The notes: generated by a model not told the origin, from the letters alone. A DNA stretch of 64,000 nucleotides from UBA8190 sp003453695 (GCA_036796975.1 DAIRBY010000009.1:1-64000); one strand, 5' to 3'. Shown: positions 7,479-16,426, counted from the stretch's first letter. A program made the numbers and translations.

Positions 7479-8387
7479 TCAGACCCGGGCCGAGGCGGGC
7501 ACCCGCGTCAGGCGGATCAGGCGGGCGAACGTGAGCGCCAACGCCACTTCGCCGATCGCCAGCGCCAGCCAGCGCAGGCCGTGCTGGTACCTGACGACGG
7601 GGAGGTACGACACCAGCGCGCCGAGCGCCAGCGCCAACGGCACCACGGTGGCGATGACCAGTCGTCGCGTGCGCCGGCGCGGTCGGGGAGGGAGCACCAT
7701 CGGCGGCGGCACCGTGCCCTCGGGGGCAGGCCGGCTGTAGAAGTCGATCGCCGCTCGTCCCAGTCGTCTGGTGGCATGGGCGTTGGCGAACGCCCACACC
7801 GGCAGGCTCACCACGGGGACGAAGTAGGAGGCCACCTCGGCGGCGCCGATGACCATCTCCAACGGCGACCTCGCTGTGAACCTCCGGATGCGCAGGCCGA
7901 TCATCGACGGCACCTGACCGATCAGGTCGACCATGGTTCGGAGCCGTGGTGCAGAACGCCGCCCCGGTGGCGGCACCACCTCGATCTGGGCCAGGGCCGC
8001 CGCCGCCTCCTCGACCGTCGGGTACCGGCCTTGCAGGACGAGGATCTCGGCGGCGCGCCGGGGATCACCGGGGTCGCGGCCGTAGACGGCGGCGATGCGC
8101 AGCACCACGACGAGCTGCTCGCAGTAGATCATGGCCAGGGCCGGCACCATGGCCACGTAGAGCGTCGAGCCGGTGATGAGCCCGCCGCGTCGGGCCACGT
8201 GCGCCGAACGGCGCAGCACCTTGCGCGCCAGCCGGTCCGGCGAGTCCGAGGGCCGTGCGCGCCTCGTCTTGGCCCACCAGTGCTCCACGTGCGGGGCCAG
8301 CTGGGGGAGGGCGTGGCGGACGACGATCTCGGACGCGTGCGTCGGGTCCCGGCGGAGCTCCTGCCAGAAGCGTTGGTCGGAAGGCAG
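7479..8387 (-). CDS. Uncharacterised membrane protein (EcsC-like?), unusual start
   Basis: Protein of about 302 residues if read from a CTG at 8387-8385, or 269 from the first GTG at 8288. The region upstream of that GTG (FWQELRRDPTHASEIVVRHALPQL) looks like genuine protein, yet it contains no ATG, GTG or TTG back to an in-frame TAG. The CTG is preceded by a GGAAG ribosome-site-like stretch. Hydrophobic segments occur near GLITGSTLYVAMVPALAMIY, EVASYFVPVVSLPVWAFA, VIATVVPLALALGALVSYL and WLALAIGEVALALTF, so about four membrane helices are likely. It lies downstream of the substrate-binding protein gene on the same strand. Family membership is a guess. Confidence 0.6.
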   Translation of the reverse strand: MPSDQRFWQELRRDPTHASEIVVRHALPQLAPHVEHWWAKTRRARPSDSPDRLARKVLRRSAHVARRGGLITGSTLYVAMVPALAMIYCEQLVVVLRIAAVYGRDPGDPRRAAEILVLQGRYPTVEEAAAALAQIEVVPPPGRRSAPRLRTMVDLIGQVPSMIGLRIRRFTARSPLEMVIGAAEVASYFVPVVSLPVWAFANAHATRRLGRAAIDFYSRPAPEGTVPPPMVLPPRPRRRTRRLVIATVVPLALALGALVSYLPVVRYQHGLRWLALAIGEVALALTFARLIRLTRVPASARV

Positions 8388-8419
8388 TGGCGTGCTCTCT
8401 TCCGGCTACGGCACGGGCG

Positions 8420-9313
8420 TCACACGGCGACGAGCAGACGGGCGGCGTCCTCGACCTTCGGAGCGACTGCTCCCGGGTGCAGGACGGAGGCGAGGATCTC
8501 CACCCCGTCCACCAGCCGCGGCCCCGGACGCGAGAAGTACGAGCTGGCGTCGACGGCGTAGATCGCCGCCGCCTCGAGCTCGGGCCGGTCGAGGAGCGCC
8601 TGTCCCTCGGCCGCCGCCTGGTCCAGGTCGTAGCCACAGGGCATGAACACCACGACCTCGGGCGCGGCGGCGGCGATGTCCTCCCACCGCACCCGAACCG
8701 ACGGCGTGCCCGCCGACCCGAGCACCGGGTCGCCGCCGGCGAGGTCGATCATCGACGGCACCCAGTGCCCGCCGTTGAAGGGCGGGTCGGACCACTCGAG
8801 CGCGAAGGTGCGGGGCCGCGGCTCGTCGGGCACGGCGTCCTGCACCGCTCGGAGCCGCCGGCGCAGCTCCTCGGCGACCCGCTCGGCGTGCTCCTGTGTG
8901 CCCGTGGCCTTGCCCACCGTGACGAGGCACTCGATGACGTCGTCGAGGGTGCTCGGATCGAGCGAGACGACCTCGGCGCGGCACCCGAGCACGTCGAGCG
9001 CCTCGTTGACGTGCCCGGACGGCACGGCGCACACCGCGCACAGGTCCTGGGTGAGCACGATGTCGGGGCGCAGGTCGCGCACGGCCACCTCGTCGAGGCG
9101 GTAGATGGGATCACCGCCGGCGAGGCTCGTGCTCACGAGCTCGTCCACCTCGGCCGGGGTGGCACCGGGTGGAAGGGCGGACACCGACACCACTTGTTTG
9201 CTCCGAGCCTGCGGTGGCCAGTCGCATTCATGGGTCACCCCGACGAGGTCGTCCTCGATACCGAGCGCGTAGACGATCTCGGTGGCCGACGGGAGCAGGG
9301 ACACGATGCGCAC
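8420..9313 (-). CDS. Cobalamin/haem-type ABC transporter substrate-binding protein (BtuF-like)
   Basis: The 297-residue protein begins RIVSLLPSATEIVYALG, the N-terminal signature of BtuF/FepB-like periplasmic binding domains. It continues with VGVTHECDWPP, LRPDIVLTQDLCAVCAV near 90 and GGHWVPSMIDLAGG near 180. There is no signal peptide or lipobox, so it resembles the cytosolic 'cobalamin-binding protein' subgroup seen in many bacteria. No permease or ATPase gene is adjacent. The start GTG (9313-9311) fits the conserved RIVSLLPS start exactly. Binding of B12 is family knowledge and not visible in the sequence. Confidence 0.8.
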   Translation of the reverse strand: MRIVSLLPSATEIVYALGIEDDLVGVTHECDWPPQARSKQVVSVSALPPGATPAEVDELVSTSLAGGDPIYRLDEVAVRDLRPDIVLTQDLCAVCAVPSGHVNEALDVLGCRAEVVSLDPSTLDDVIECLVTVGKATGTQEHAERVAEELRRRLRAVQDAVPDEPRPRTFALEWSDPPFNGGHWVPSMIDLAGGDPVLGSAGTPSVRVRWEDIAAAAPEVVVFMPCGYDLDQAAAEGQALLDRPELEAAAIYAVDASSYFSRPGPRLVDGVEILASVLHPGAVAPKVEDAARLLVAV

Positions 9314-9399
9314 GGGCCCAAGTGTGCCCTGCGGACATCGCTCGGGACCAACGCCTGGCGAGGGCCCCCGGTGCACGGGGCGACCCGGTGCCGTGGCGA

Positions 9400-10596
9400 T
9401 CAGTGGAGGGGTCGCACCTCGTCCACGCCCCGAGGGAGCCGGGCGGGGTCCCAGCCCAGCTCGCTCACGGCGCAGCCCATGGCGAAGCGGTCGGTCATGC
9501 CCGCCACGTACTCCACGGCGGCGCCCACGGCGTCCTGGTCCGAGGCGAGGCCGCCGTTCTCGCGCACAGCGGGGATGCGGCCCGGATGGTCGGCGAAGTG
9601 CTCCACCAGGGCCCGCAGCACGGCAACCACGGCCGAGCCCTGCGCCACGGACGAGGGCCGCAGGTAGATCCGCTCGTAGTTGGTGCGGCGGAAGGCGGCG
9701 AGCGCGTCGGCCGCTTCTTCCTCCATGCCCACCGTGCCTGTGGTGTGCACGGCGTCGACCACGGCAGCGACGAAGGCGCCCAACTGCTCGCCCCGGCCGG
9801 TCCCGCACCGCCTGCGCACCTCGTCGGGAAGCTGGCCGCTGTTGACGATCCCGGCCGAGACGGCGTCCTCCCAGTCGTGGCAGACGTAGGCGATGCGGTC
9901 CGCCCAGCTCACGACCTCGCCCTCGGGCGTGGAAGGCGCCGGCCTCGACCAGGAGTGGTTTCGGATCCCGTCGAGGGTCTCGGCGCACAGGTTGAGCGAG
10001 CGCAGCGACACATCGGCGCCCCACACGGCATGGTCGAACCCCCCGGGAAGGAACACGCTCAAGGCGTCCTCGCTGGCGTGCCCGCCCGGCCCGTGTCCGC
10101 AGTCGTGTCCGAGGGCGATGGCCTCGGTGAGCGCCACGTTGAGCCGGCAGGCCCGGGCGACCGACGTGGCCACCTGCGCCACCTCGAGGGCGTGGGTGAG
10201 CCGGGTGCGTTGGTGGTCGGCGGGGAAGATGAAGACCTGCGTCTTGCCGGCCAGCCGGCGAAAGGCGCTGGAGTGGAGGATGCGGTCCCGGTCCCTCTCG
10301 AAGCAGGTTCGCATGGGATCGGGGTGCTCGGGTCGTCGGCGGCTTCCCGCCTCCACCGCTCGCGTCGCCTCGGGGGCCAGCGCCCGGTCCTCGAGCCCCT
10401 CCCGCTCCACCCGGTCGTGGAGCGACGCGCCGGAGGGCGCCCGCCGCGTCGGCGAGTCGGCGTGGGCGGTGCGCGTGGGACCCCGGCCGTGCCCGGCCAT
10501 GGTGGCGGCCCAGCGCCGCCCCCGTTCGCTGTCGGCGACCAGCCCGTGGTCCTGGTCACTCGACGTCGGCTCGGTTGCTGTGGGTCCTCGCGACAT
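9400..10596 (-). CDS. dgt: dGTPase-like HD-domain triphosphohydrolase
   Basis: The 398-residue protein has the Dgt pattern: RDRDRILHSSAFRRLAGKTQVF near 105, then the HD metal site from RLTHALEVAQVA and GHDCGHGPGGHASED, and GIRNHSW further on. These enzymes hydrolyse dGTP or other dNTPs to the nucleoside and tripolyphosphate and help control dNTP pools. The first ~90 residues are Arg/Ala-rich and poorly ordered, longer than in typical homologues. The ATG start is supported by GGAGG seven bases upstream (minus strand), so the extension seems real. The gene is divergent from the DUF3107 gene. Confidence 0.92.
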   Translation of the reverse strand: MSRGPTATEPTSSDQDHGLVADSERGRRWAATMAGHGRGPTRTAHADSPTRRAPSGASLHDRVEREGLEDRALAPEATRAVEAGSRRRPEHPDPMRTCFERDRDRILHSSAFRRLAGKTQVFIFPADHQRTRLTHALEVAQVATSVARACRLNVALTEAIALGHDCGHGPGGHASEDALSVFLPGGFDHAVWGADVSLRSLNLCAETLDGIRNHSWSRPAPSTPEGEVVSWADRIAYVCHDWEDAVSAGIVNSGQLPDEVRRRCGTGRGEQLGAFVAAVVDAVHTTGTVGMEEEAADALAAFRRTNYERIYLRPSSVAQGSAVVAVLRALVEHFADHPGRIPAVRENGGLASDQDAVGAAVEYVAGMTDRFAMGCAVSELGWDPARLPRGVDEVRPLH

Positions 10597-10629
10597 GGCA
10601 CCTCCGACCGCCAGTGTGCCCCACGGCTG

Positions 10630-10635
10630 TATCGT
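10630..10635 (+). promoter_or_regulatory. Possible -10 element for the DUF3107-Get3 operon
   Basis: TATCGT (TANNNT) lies 57 bases before the GTG of the DUF3107 gene in the 95-base divergent gap with dgt. Spacing would give a leader of about 50 bases carrying the strong GGAAGGAGG site. This is a by-eye match only. Confidence 0.3.
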
Positions 10636-10691
10636 CGGGCTCGGGCCGCCGCCGGGCGAGCCTCGTGGCCCACCGGGGAAGGAGGCGGCCC

Positions 10692-10928
10692 GTGGACGTG
10701 CGCATCGGGATCGTCCAGAGCATCAAGGAGCTCGAGGTCGAGCTCGGCGACGACTCCGAGCGTGAAGCGGTGATGTCCGAGATCGAGGCCGCCCTGTCCA
10801 AACCGGAGGGCGTGCTGTGGCTCACCGACCGTCGTGGTCGCCGGGTGGCGGTGCCCGTGGCCAAGATCGCCTACGTCGAGGTGGGCGCGCCCGCCTCCGA
10901 GCGCCGCGTCGGCTTCGGCGCGCCGTGA
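10692..10928 (+). CDS. DUF3107 small protein
   Basis: This 78-residue protein, VDVRIGIVQSIKELEVELGD followed by VLWLTDRRGRRVAVPVAKIAYVEVG, matches the short actinobacterial DUF3107 family. The GTG start is preceded by a very strong GGAAGGAGG ribosome site. The function is unknown; the sequence suggests a small beta-rich domain. It starts a run of three same-strand genes with the two Get3/ArsA-like ATPases, so it may be cotranscribed with them. Confidence 0.85.
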   Translation: MDVRIGIVQSIKELEVELGDDSEREAVMSEIEAALSKPEGVLWLTDRRGRRVAVPVAKIAYVEVGAPASERRVGFGAP

Positions 10929-10962
10929 GCGGGCGGACGGCGGCCTGACGGCGCCGCCTGCC

Positions 10963-11910
10963 ATGGTCGGGCTGCTCGACCGCCGCCTCGTCTTCGTCAC
11001 CGGCAAAGGTGGCGTCGGCAAGACCACCGTGGCCACGGCTCTGGCGTTGTTCGCCTCGGAGCGGGGGAGGCGGACCCTGCTGTGCGAGGTCGACGCCAAG
11101 GGCGACGTCTGCGCCTACCTGGAGACCTCCGACACGGGCTTCACGGCGCGCCAGGTGTTGCCCGGGCTGTTCGTCATGTCGATGGACACCGAGGCGTCGC
11201 TCCGGGAGTACCTGAAGCTCAACCTTCGCATCCCGGTGGTGGGCCGGATCGGCCCCCTGGCGCGCGCCTTCGACTTCGTGGCCACGGCCGCCCCCGGGGT
11301 GCGGGAGATCCTCACCGTCGGCAAGCTGGCCTACGAGGTCCGGGAGCGGCACTACGACCTGGTCGTGGTGGACGCCCCGGCCACCGGCCACATCATCGGG
11401 CAGCTGGCCGCCCCCCAGGCCATCAACGAGCTGGTGAAGGTGGGCCTGATCCGCTCCCAGACCGACTGGATGCTCGAGATCCTGTCCGATCCCGCCCGCA
11501 CCGGGCTCGTCATCGTGACCACGCCCGAGGAGATGCCGGTCAACGAGACGCTCGAGCTGTCGGCCCGTGTCGAGAAGGAGACCACCGTCGAGCTGGCAGA
11601 AGTCGTCGTCAACCGCGTGCTGCCCGAGCTCTTCGGCCACAACGAAGAGGAGCTCTTCGACCGGCTGTGCCTGCCGCCGGCGGTGGCCGCACTCGGTGCG
11701 CTCGTGGACGGCGACCCCGCGCCCGTGCTCGACGCCGCCCGGCTGGCGGTCACCTTGCGGCGCACCCGGGCCGGGCACCTGGAGCGCCTGCGGGCGGGCC
11801 TCGACCGCTCCGTCCCCATGATGTACCTGCCGTTCCTCTTCACCCGGTATCACGGCATGCGCACCATCCGGCAGGTCGCTCAGGCCCTGGGCGAGGAGCT
11901 CGGGTTCTGA
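10963..11910 (+). CDS. Get3/ArsA-like ATPase, first of a pair
   Basis: The 315-residue P-loop ATPase has the deviant Walker A motif FVTGKGGVGKTTVA at residues 9-22, LCEVDAKGDV near 44 and the switch II-like LVVVDAPATGH near 140. It lacks the cysteines that bind arsenite in true ArsA. In mycobacteria two such ATPases encoded side by side (Rv3679-Rv3680) are described as bacterial Get3-like partners. This gene and the next match that arrangement: the stop and next start overlap as TGATG. The client or cargo is unknown. Arsenical export is unlikely because no arsB gene is nearby. Confidence 0.85.
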   Translation: MVGLLDRRLVFVTGKGGVGKTTVATALALFASERGRRTLLCEVDAKGDVCAYLETSDTGFTARQVLPGLFVMSMDTEASLREYLKLNLRIPVVGRIGPLARAFDFVATAAPGVREILTVGKLAYEVRERHYDLVVVDAPATGHIIGQLAAPQAINELVKVGLIRSQTDWMLEILSDPARTGLVIVTTPEEMPVNETLELSARVEKETTVELAEVVVNRVLPELFGHNEEELFDRLCLPPAVAALGALVDGDPAPVLDAARLAVTLRRTRAGHLERLRAGLDRSVPMMYLPFLFTRYHGMRTIRQVAQALGEELGF

Positions 11911-13118
11911 TGAGCGCCGTGCGGGCGTCGCGCCACGCCGATGTGACCGGCACGCTCGACGGCCTGCTCGCCTCGCGCGAGATCGTGGTGGCGTGCGGGC
12001 CGGGCGGCGTCGGCAAGACCACGACGGCAGCGGCCGCCGCCGCCATGGCGGCGGCCCGCATCGGAGGCAAGGTCCTCGTGCTCACCGTCGACCCGGCCCG
12101 GCGCCTCGCCAACGCGCTCGGCCTCGAGGGCATCGGCAACACCGAACGTCAGGTGCCGGCCGAGGCCTTCACCGACGCAGGCGTGCGGCCCGCCGGTGCC
12201 CTGTGGGCGGCCATGCTCGACACCAAGGAGTCGTGGGACTCGCTCATCCGCACCCATGCCCCCGACGCCCGCACCCGGGACGAGATCCTGGCCAACCCGC
12301 TGTACCGGAACATCTCGGGTCGCTTCGTCCAGAGCCACGACTACATCGCCATGGAGCGCCTCTTCGAGATCCATGCCGAGGCCGACTACGACCTCATCGT
12401 CGTGGACACGCCCCCCACCCGCAACGCCCTCGACTTCCTCGACGCCCCCGAGCGCATGGCGGACTTCTTCTCGAGCCGCCTGTTGCGCTGGCTCATCGTC
12501 CCCTACCGCTCCCGGATCGTGAACATGGCCAGCCGGCCCTTCTACCAGGTCGCCGACCGCATCCTCGGCACGCAGTTCCTCGAGGACATCGCCCAGTTCT
12601 TCATCCTCTTCCAAACCATGTACGACGGCTTCGTGGAGCGGGCGCGAGCCGTCCAGCGGCTCCTGGCCGAGCGCCGGACGTCGTTCGTCGTCGTGTCCAC
12701 GCTGGAGGCGGTCCCGCTTCGCGAGGCCGAGTTCTTCGCCGAGCAGCTCACCAGCCGCAAGCTGCACCTGGGGGCCATCGTGCTCAACAAGGTGCTCCCC
12801 GCCTACCTGCGCGACCCGGCCGCCTGCGCCGTGGCCGAGCGCCTGCGCCACCATGCCGAGACGGTGTCGGCGGAGCTGGCGCCACGCCTCGAGGAGGGCG
12901 ATCCCAACCAGCTGCGTCGGGTGCTGTCCGAGGTGGGACAGAGCTTCCTCGATTACCGGGTGGTGGCCCAGCGAGAGGCCGAGCAGCGGGCCGAGCTCGG
13001 AGCCGTGCCCGAGTCGCTCGTGACCGTGCCCTTCTTCGACACCGACGTCTACGACCTGTCCGGCCTGCTCCGCCTCGGACAATGGCTGTGGGGGGAGGAG
13101 CCCGCCCTCACCACGTGA
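11910..13118 (+). CDS. Get3/ArsA-like ATPase, second of a pair
   Basis: The 402-residue paralogue overlaps the first ATPase by one base (TGATG), which implies coupled translation. Walker A is ACGPGGVGKTTTAAA at about 28-42, followed by LVLTVDPARRLANALG and YDLIVVDTPPTRNALDFLDAP. The C-terminal half (ADFFSSRLLRWLIVP, SRPFYQVADRIL, FLEDIAQFF) is longer than in the first copy and rich in hydrophobic helices. In Get3-type proteins that region forms the client-binding groove. A heterodimer with the first ATPase is inferred from the coupling and from mycobacterial homologues. Confidence 0.85.
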   Translation: MSAVRASRHADVTGTLDGLLASREIVVACGPGGVGKTTTAAAAAAMAAARIGGKVLVLTVDPARRLANALGLEGIGNTERQVPAEAFTDAGVRPAGALWAAMLDTKESWDSLIRTHAPDARTRDEILANPLYRNISGRFVQSHDYIAMERLFEIHAEADYDLIVVDTPPTRNALDFLDAPERMADFFSSRLLRWLIVPYRSRIVNMASRPFYQVADRILGTQFLEDIAQFFILFQTMYDGFVERARAVQRLLAERRTSFVVVSTLEAVPLREAEFFAEQLTSRKLHLGAIVLNKVLPAYLRDPAACAVAERLRHHAETVSAELAPRLEEGDPNQLRRVLSEVGQSFLDYRVVAQREAEQRAELGAVPESLVTVPFFDTDVYDLSGLLRLGQWLWGEEPALTT

Positions 13119-13252
13119 CGAGCACAGCCCGGCACGTTGCGTACCGGCGGCCTCCCGATGTCGACCGGTTCCGTGACGCCCATAACCGAATATTGGGCAC
13201 GCGGCGTGAGGTGCCACCGCCAACCCAGCGGGGTGAGGCCGTTCTTTTGGGC

Positions 13253-14206
13253 ATGATCGCCCGCATGAGATCGCGTGTCCTGCCCCTGCTCCTGTCCTCG
13301 GTCACCGCCGTGGCCGTCGCAGTCCCGCTGGCCCTGAGCGGTCCGTCCCAGGCCGGTGCCGCCAGCCTGCCCACGCAGCCCCCGGCCAACACCGTGCAGC
13401 CCGGCATCCAGCTGCTCGTGCCCCAGCCCGGGTCGTCGGGCAGCTTCGCCGAGTGCACCGCCAACTTCGTGTATTCGAACGGCGTCAACACCTACATCGG
13501 CATGGCCGCCCACTGCGCCAGCACCGGCAGCTCCACACAGACCGACTGCACCACCCCGGTCCTGCCCGACGGCACGCCGGTGTACATCGGCGAGGGCCCG
13601 GTCTACCTCGACCCGAGCGGCACCCTGTCGGTGGGGGAGGACACCCAGGGCCCCGAGGTGGGGAAGATGGTCTACAACTCGTGGGTCACCATGCAGGGCC
13701 TCGGGATCAACACGAGCGACCCGTCGGGCAACCAGTGTCAGTTCAACGACCTCGCCCTTGTGCAGGTGCTGCCCGGGTGGACGGTGAACCCCACCGTCCC
13801 CATCTGGGGTGGCCCCGACGGCGTGGCCACCACGTCGCCCGCGCAGGGCTCGACGGTGTACAGCTACCAGAACTCGGCCTTGCGTCTCGGCGTGTCCGCC
13901 CTGAGCCCGAAGATCGGCCTGAGCCTGGGCGACACCCCCGGCTCGGGTGGGTGGAGCCACATCGTCGACACGGTCACGCCAGGCGTCCCCGGTGACTCGG
14001 GGAGCGGGTTCATGGACTCGAGCGGCAACGCCTTCGGGGTGCTGAGCACGCTCAACGCCGGCACGCCTCCGAGCGCCTACGGCGTGGACAACGCCGCCGG
14101 CGACGTGGCGATGGAGCTGGCCTTCTGCAGCGCCCACGGCGGTCTCGGCACGGTGAGCCTGGTGCCCGGCACGACGAAGTTCTCGGGGCTGCCCGGCGGG
14201 CTGTAG
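13253..14206 (+). CDS. Secreted trypsin-like (S1 family) serine protease
   Basis: This 317-residue protein has a signal peptide (VLPLLLSSVTAVAVAVPLALSG, likely cleaved near QAGAAS). The catalytic triad can be read directly: H87 in GMAAHCAS, D166 in NDLALVQV and S249 in GVPGDSGSGF. Several cysteines could form disulfides. The mature protein is probably extracellular. Two ATGs (13253 and 13265) are possible starts four codons apart. The 134 bases upstream contain an imperfect inverted repeat (CCCATA/TATTGGG around 13179-13197) that might be an operator or terminator. The substrate is unknown. Confidence 0.88.
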   Translation: MIARMRSRVLPLLLSSVTAVAVAVPLALSGPSQAGAASLPTQPPANTVQPGIQLLVPQPGSSGSFAECTANFVYSNGVNTYIGMAAHCASTGSSTQTDCTTPVLPDGTPVYIGEGPVYLDPSGTLSVGEDTQGPEVGKMVYNSWVTMQGLGINTSDPSGNQCQFNDLALVQVLPGWTVNPTVPIWGGPDGVATTSPAQGSTVYSYQNSALRLGVSALSPKIGLSLGDTPGSGGWSHIVDTVTPGVPGDSGSGFMDSSGNAFGVLSTLNAGTPPSAYGVDNAAGDVAMELAFCSAHGGLGTVSLVPGTTKFSGLPGGL

Positions 14207-14242
14207 GCGCGCTCCTCGGGCCATGGTGCTGCGGCGGGCCGG

Positions 14243-14938
14243 TCAGGGCCCGAGCGCCGTGACGTAGGCACTGGCCAAGGCGAGCACCTCGTCGACGTAG
14301 GCAGCCGAGTGGTTGTAGGCGAACACCGCCCGCGCCAGGCCCGAAGCATCTGCTGAGCCGGCCCCCGCCGCGCACAGCAGGCGGGCTGCGGCGTACACGG
14401 CGTCGGTCGGGTCGTAGGGAGAGGGCGGCCGGGCACCCCCCGGCGGCACCGGCATGGCGTACTCGGCGAAGGTGGCCGGGAGGAACTGCATCGGCCCTTC
14501 GGCGCCCGCCCCGTTGGCGCCCGACTGCACGCCGGGGGCGGTGGACGTGCCGTTCGAGGACTCGACGGTCCCGATGGCGGCGAGCACGGCGTAGGACAGC
14601 CCCGGGCAGCTGGCCGCCGCCTGGCGGTACAGCGCCAGCATGACCGGAGGGATGTCGTCGGCGGCAGGCGCCGCTCCGGATCCGATCCCGCCTGCGAGCG
14701 GCGGCCCCGCACCCAGGCCCACCACCGACGCCGCCAGCCCGGCGACGCCCATGGTCGCCACCGACAGCAGCGCCGTCGCCCCGCATCCCATCCCGAGCAC
14801 CCACGCCACCGGTCGACACCACCCGCGATCGGGCGCGCTGGTCCCCCGGGCGCGCCGAAGCGAACAGGAAGTGAGCGGTTGCTCAGACGAGAAGGCGGGC
14901 GTGCGGGCCGCGCCTCGAAGCTGCAGCCAGTGCAGCAC
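14243..14938 (-). CDS. Exported lytic transglycosylase-like (SLT/lysozyme fold) protein
   Basis: The 231-residue protein has an internal hydrophobic segment (about 45-75: VAWVLGMGCGATALLSV and following) that can act as signal or anchor. A lysozyme-like domain follows, with the catalytic Glu in AAIGTVESSNG, then GAEGPMQFLPATFAEY, YDPTDAVYAAARLLCAAG and the C-terminal VFAYNHSAAYVDEV. This order is typical of soluble lytic transglycosylases, which cut peptidoglycan during growth or secretion. The GTG at 14938 gives a 45-residue tail before the hydrophobic segment; a later in-frame ATG (MGCGATALL) is an alternative start. Confidence 0.82.
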   Translation of the reverse strand: MLHWLQLRGAARTPAFSSEQPLTSCSLRRARGTSAPDRGWCRPVAWVLGMGCGATALLSVATMGVAGLAASVVGLGAGPPLAGGIGSGAAPAADDIPPVMLALYRQAAASCPGLSYAVLAAIGTVESSNGTSTAPGVQSGANGAGAEGPMQFLPATFAEYAMPVPPGGARPPSPYDPTDAVYAAARLLCAAGAGSADASGLARAVFAYNHSAAYVDEVLALASAYVTALGP

Positions 14939-14997
14939 GGCGCCCGCGACGGGTCAAGGGGTGCGCCGGCGTCACCGGGGCCTGCAGGGTTCGGGCT

Positions 14998-15708
14998 CTA
15001 TCCGGCGGCGCGCACGTGGGTGTCGAAGAACGTGATGATGCGGGCCCAGGCGTCGTCGGCCTTGGCCTGGTCGTAGCGCAGGGGAAGGAACGTCCCGGTC
15101 ACCTTGGGGAGCAGTCCGGGGTGCGGGTTCATGAATCCATGGGTGGCGCCCTCGTACTCCTTCACGTCGTGGGGCACGCCCAGCGCCTCGAGGGCGCGGC
15201 GCAGGCGGTCGGGATGGCCGCGCAGGTAGCGGTCCCGGCTGCCGAAGCTGGCCACCACCGGGCAGATGCCCTCGAGGGCGCGCTCGGCGTTCGACGGGAC
15301 CTCTCCGTAGTTGGGGGCGGCTGCCGCGTACCCGCCTTTGGGCGCGCAGGCGAGTGCCAGACCTCCGCCCATGCAGAAGCCGACGATCCCCACCGACCCG
15401 GAGCACTCGTCGCTCGCCGCCAGCCACGAACGGGCCGCTTCGATGTCGTCGAAGGCCCGTCCGCTTCGGCGCGTCCTGGCCACGAGCGTCGCCATGACAC
15501 AGCGCACCTTCGGGCCCCAGAAGTAGAGGTCGGGGACGAGGGCCAGGTAGCCCGCCTCCGCCAGGCGATCGGCGTGGCCCTGCATCTCGGCGGTGAGGCC
15601 GAACGCCTCGAAGACGACGAGCACCCCGGGGGCCGGCCCGCCCCCGGCGGGGCGGGCGAGGTACCCGGGCATCGTGCCCTGGGCGGTGGGGATGGCGACC
15701 TCGGCCAT
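14998..15708 (-). CDS. Dienelactone hydrolase-family protein
   Basis: The 236-residue alpha/beta hydrolase has the Cys-Asp-His triad of dienelactone hydrolases: C112 in GIVGFCMGGGLA, D159 in FGSRDRYL and H190 in GATHGFMNP. E34 in VVFEAFGL is the residue that activates the Cys in the family. Dienelactone hydrolases open the lactone in aromatic degradation, but the family also includes general esterases, and no ortho-cleavage genes are nearby. The ATG at 15708 (MAEVAIPTAQG) is chosen because the family begins here; an upstream in-frame ATG would add 47 residues of unrelated sequence. Confidence 0.88.
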   Translation of the reverse strand: MAEVAIPTAQGTMPGYLARPAGGGPAPGVLVVFEAFGLTAEMQGHADRLAEAGYLALVPDLYFWGPKVRCVMATLVARTRRSGRAFDDIEAARSWLAASDECSGSVGIVGFCMGGGLALACAPKGGYAAAAPNYGEVPSNAERALEGICPVVASFGSRDRYLRGHPDRLRRALEALGVPHDVKEYEGATHGFMNPHPGLLPKVTGTFLPLRYDQAKADDAWARIITFFDTHVRAAG

Positions 15709-15850
15709 GACGCCGATGATGGTCGAGGACCGCCCCGGCCGGCCAAGCCGTGCGTCGAACCAAGACCGCTCGTTGTGTTCGGGGTTGTGAAGAATCTCAC
15801 GGAGCGTGCCGATATCTGGGCGCAGGGGGGTGTGCGAGCGAGGTGCCAAA

Positions 15851-16426
15851 GTGGTCGTCGTGCTTCGGGGGCGGGCTGGGGTGAGCGGCGGGAACGCCGC
15901 GTCCGAGCCGCGCCGTGACCAGGGGTTGGCCGGGAGGGTGAGCCGCCTGCTCTCCCAGGCCCTGGCGGCCGACGACGCCGAGAAGGCCGGGGTGCGGGCC
16001 GACGACGTCCTGTCCCGCCCCGAGCTGTGCGAGTCGGTCCTGGGAGGGCCCGACTCGGTGCCGTCGGCCCGGCACGCCGTGGTGCAGCGCTACGGCAGGG
16101 TGGGGGCGCTGCTCGTGGTGGGCTACGAAGGCCGCTGGCGCGCCCGGAGCGCCACCGACGCCTCGGAGAACCCGGCCGCCCTCGATCTGCTGCTCGAGCA
16201 CTTCTCCGAGCTCGAGGTGGACGAGCTCGAGGGACTGCTGGGCCGGCTCGAGGGTGGCGACGCCAAGGGCCCCCGCCCGGGCGACGACGAGGTCACCTCG
16301 GTGCGCCGGCGGCTGCACGCCACCTACGCCGTCGCCGCGCGCGACGGCACCGACGCCGCCCACCACGCCTACATGGAGGCGCTGGAGCGCTTCATGGGCC
16401 TGGCCCGCCGCCGCCTGGCGTCCTGA
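15851..16426 (+). CDS. Hypothetical protein, helical and acidic
   Basis: This protein of about 191 residues was not recognised. It is rich in Ala, Leu and Glu, and probably mostly helical (LAGRVSRLLSQALAADDAEKAG; PAALDLLLEHFSELEVDELEG; HHAYMEALERFMGLARRRL). No signal peptide, membrane segment or cofactor motif is seen. The start is uncertain: GTG 15851 has GAGG seven bases upstream, while GTG 15881 would remove ten residues. It diverges from the dienelactone hydrolase gene across a 142-base gap and is followed by the methyltransferase gene on the same strand. Confidence 0.6.
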   Translation: MVVVLRGRAGVSGGNAASEPRRDQGLAGRVSRLLSQALAADDAEKAGVRADDVLSRPELCESVLGGPDSVPSARHAVVQRYGRVGALLVVGYEGRWRARSATDASENPAALDLLLEHFSELEVDELEGLLGRLEGGDAKGPRPGDDEVTSVRRRLHATYAVAARDGTDAAHHAYMEALERFMGLARRRLAS

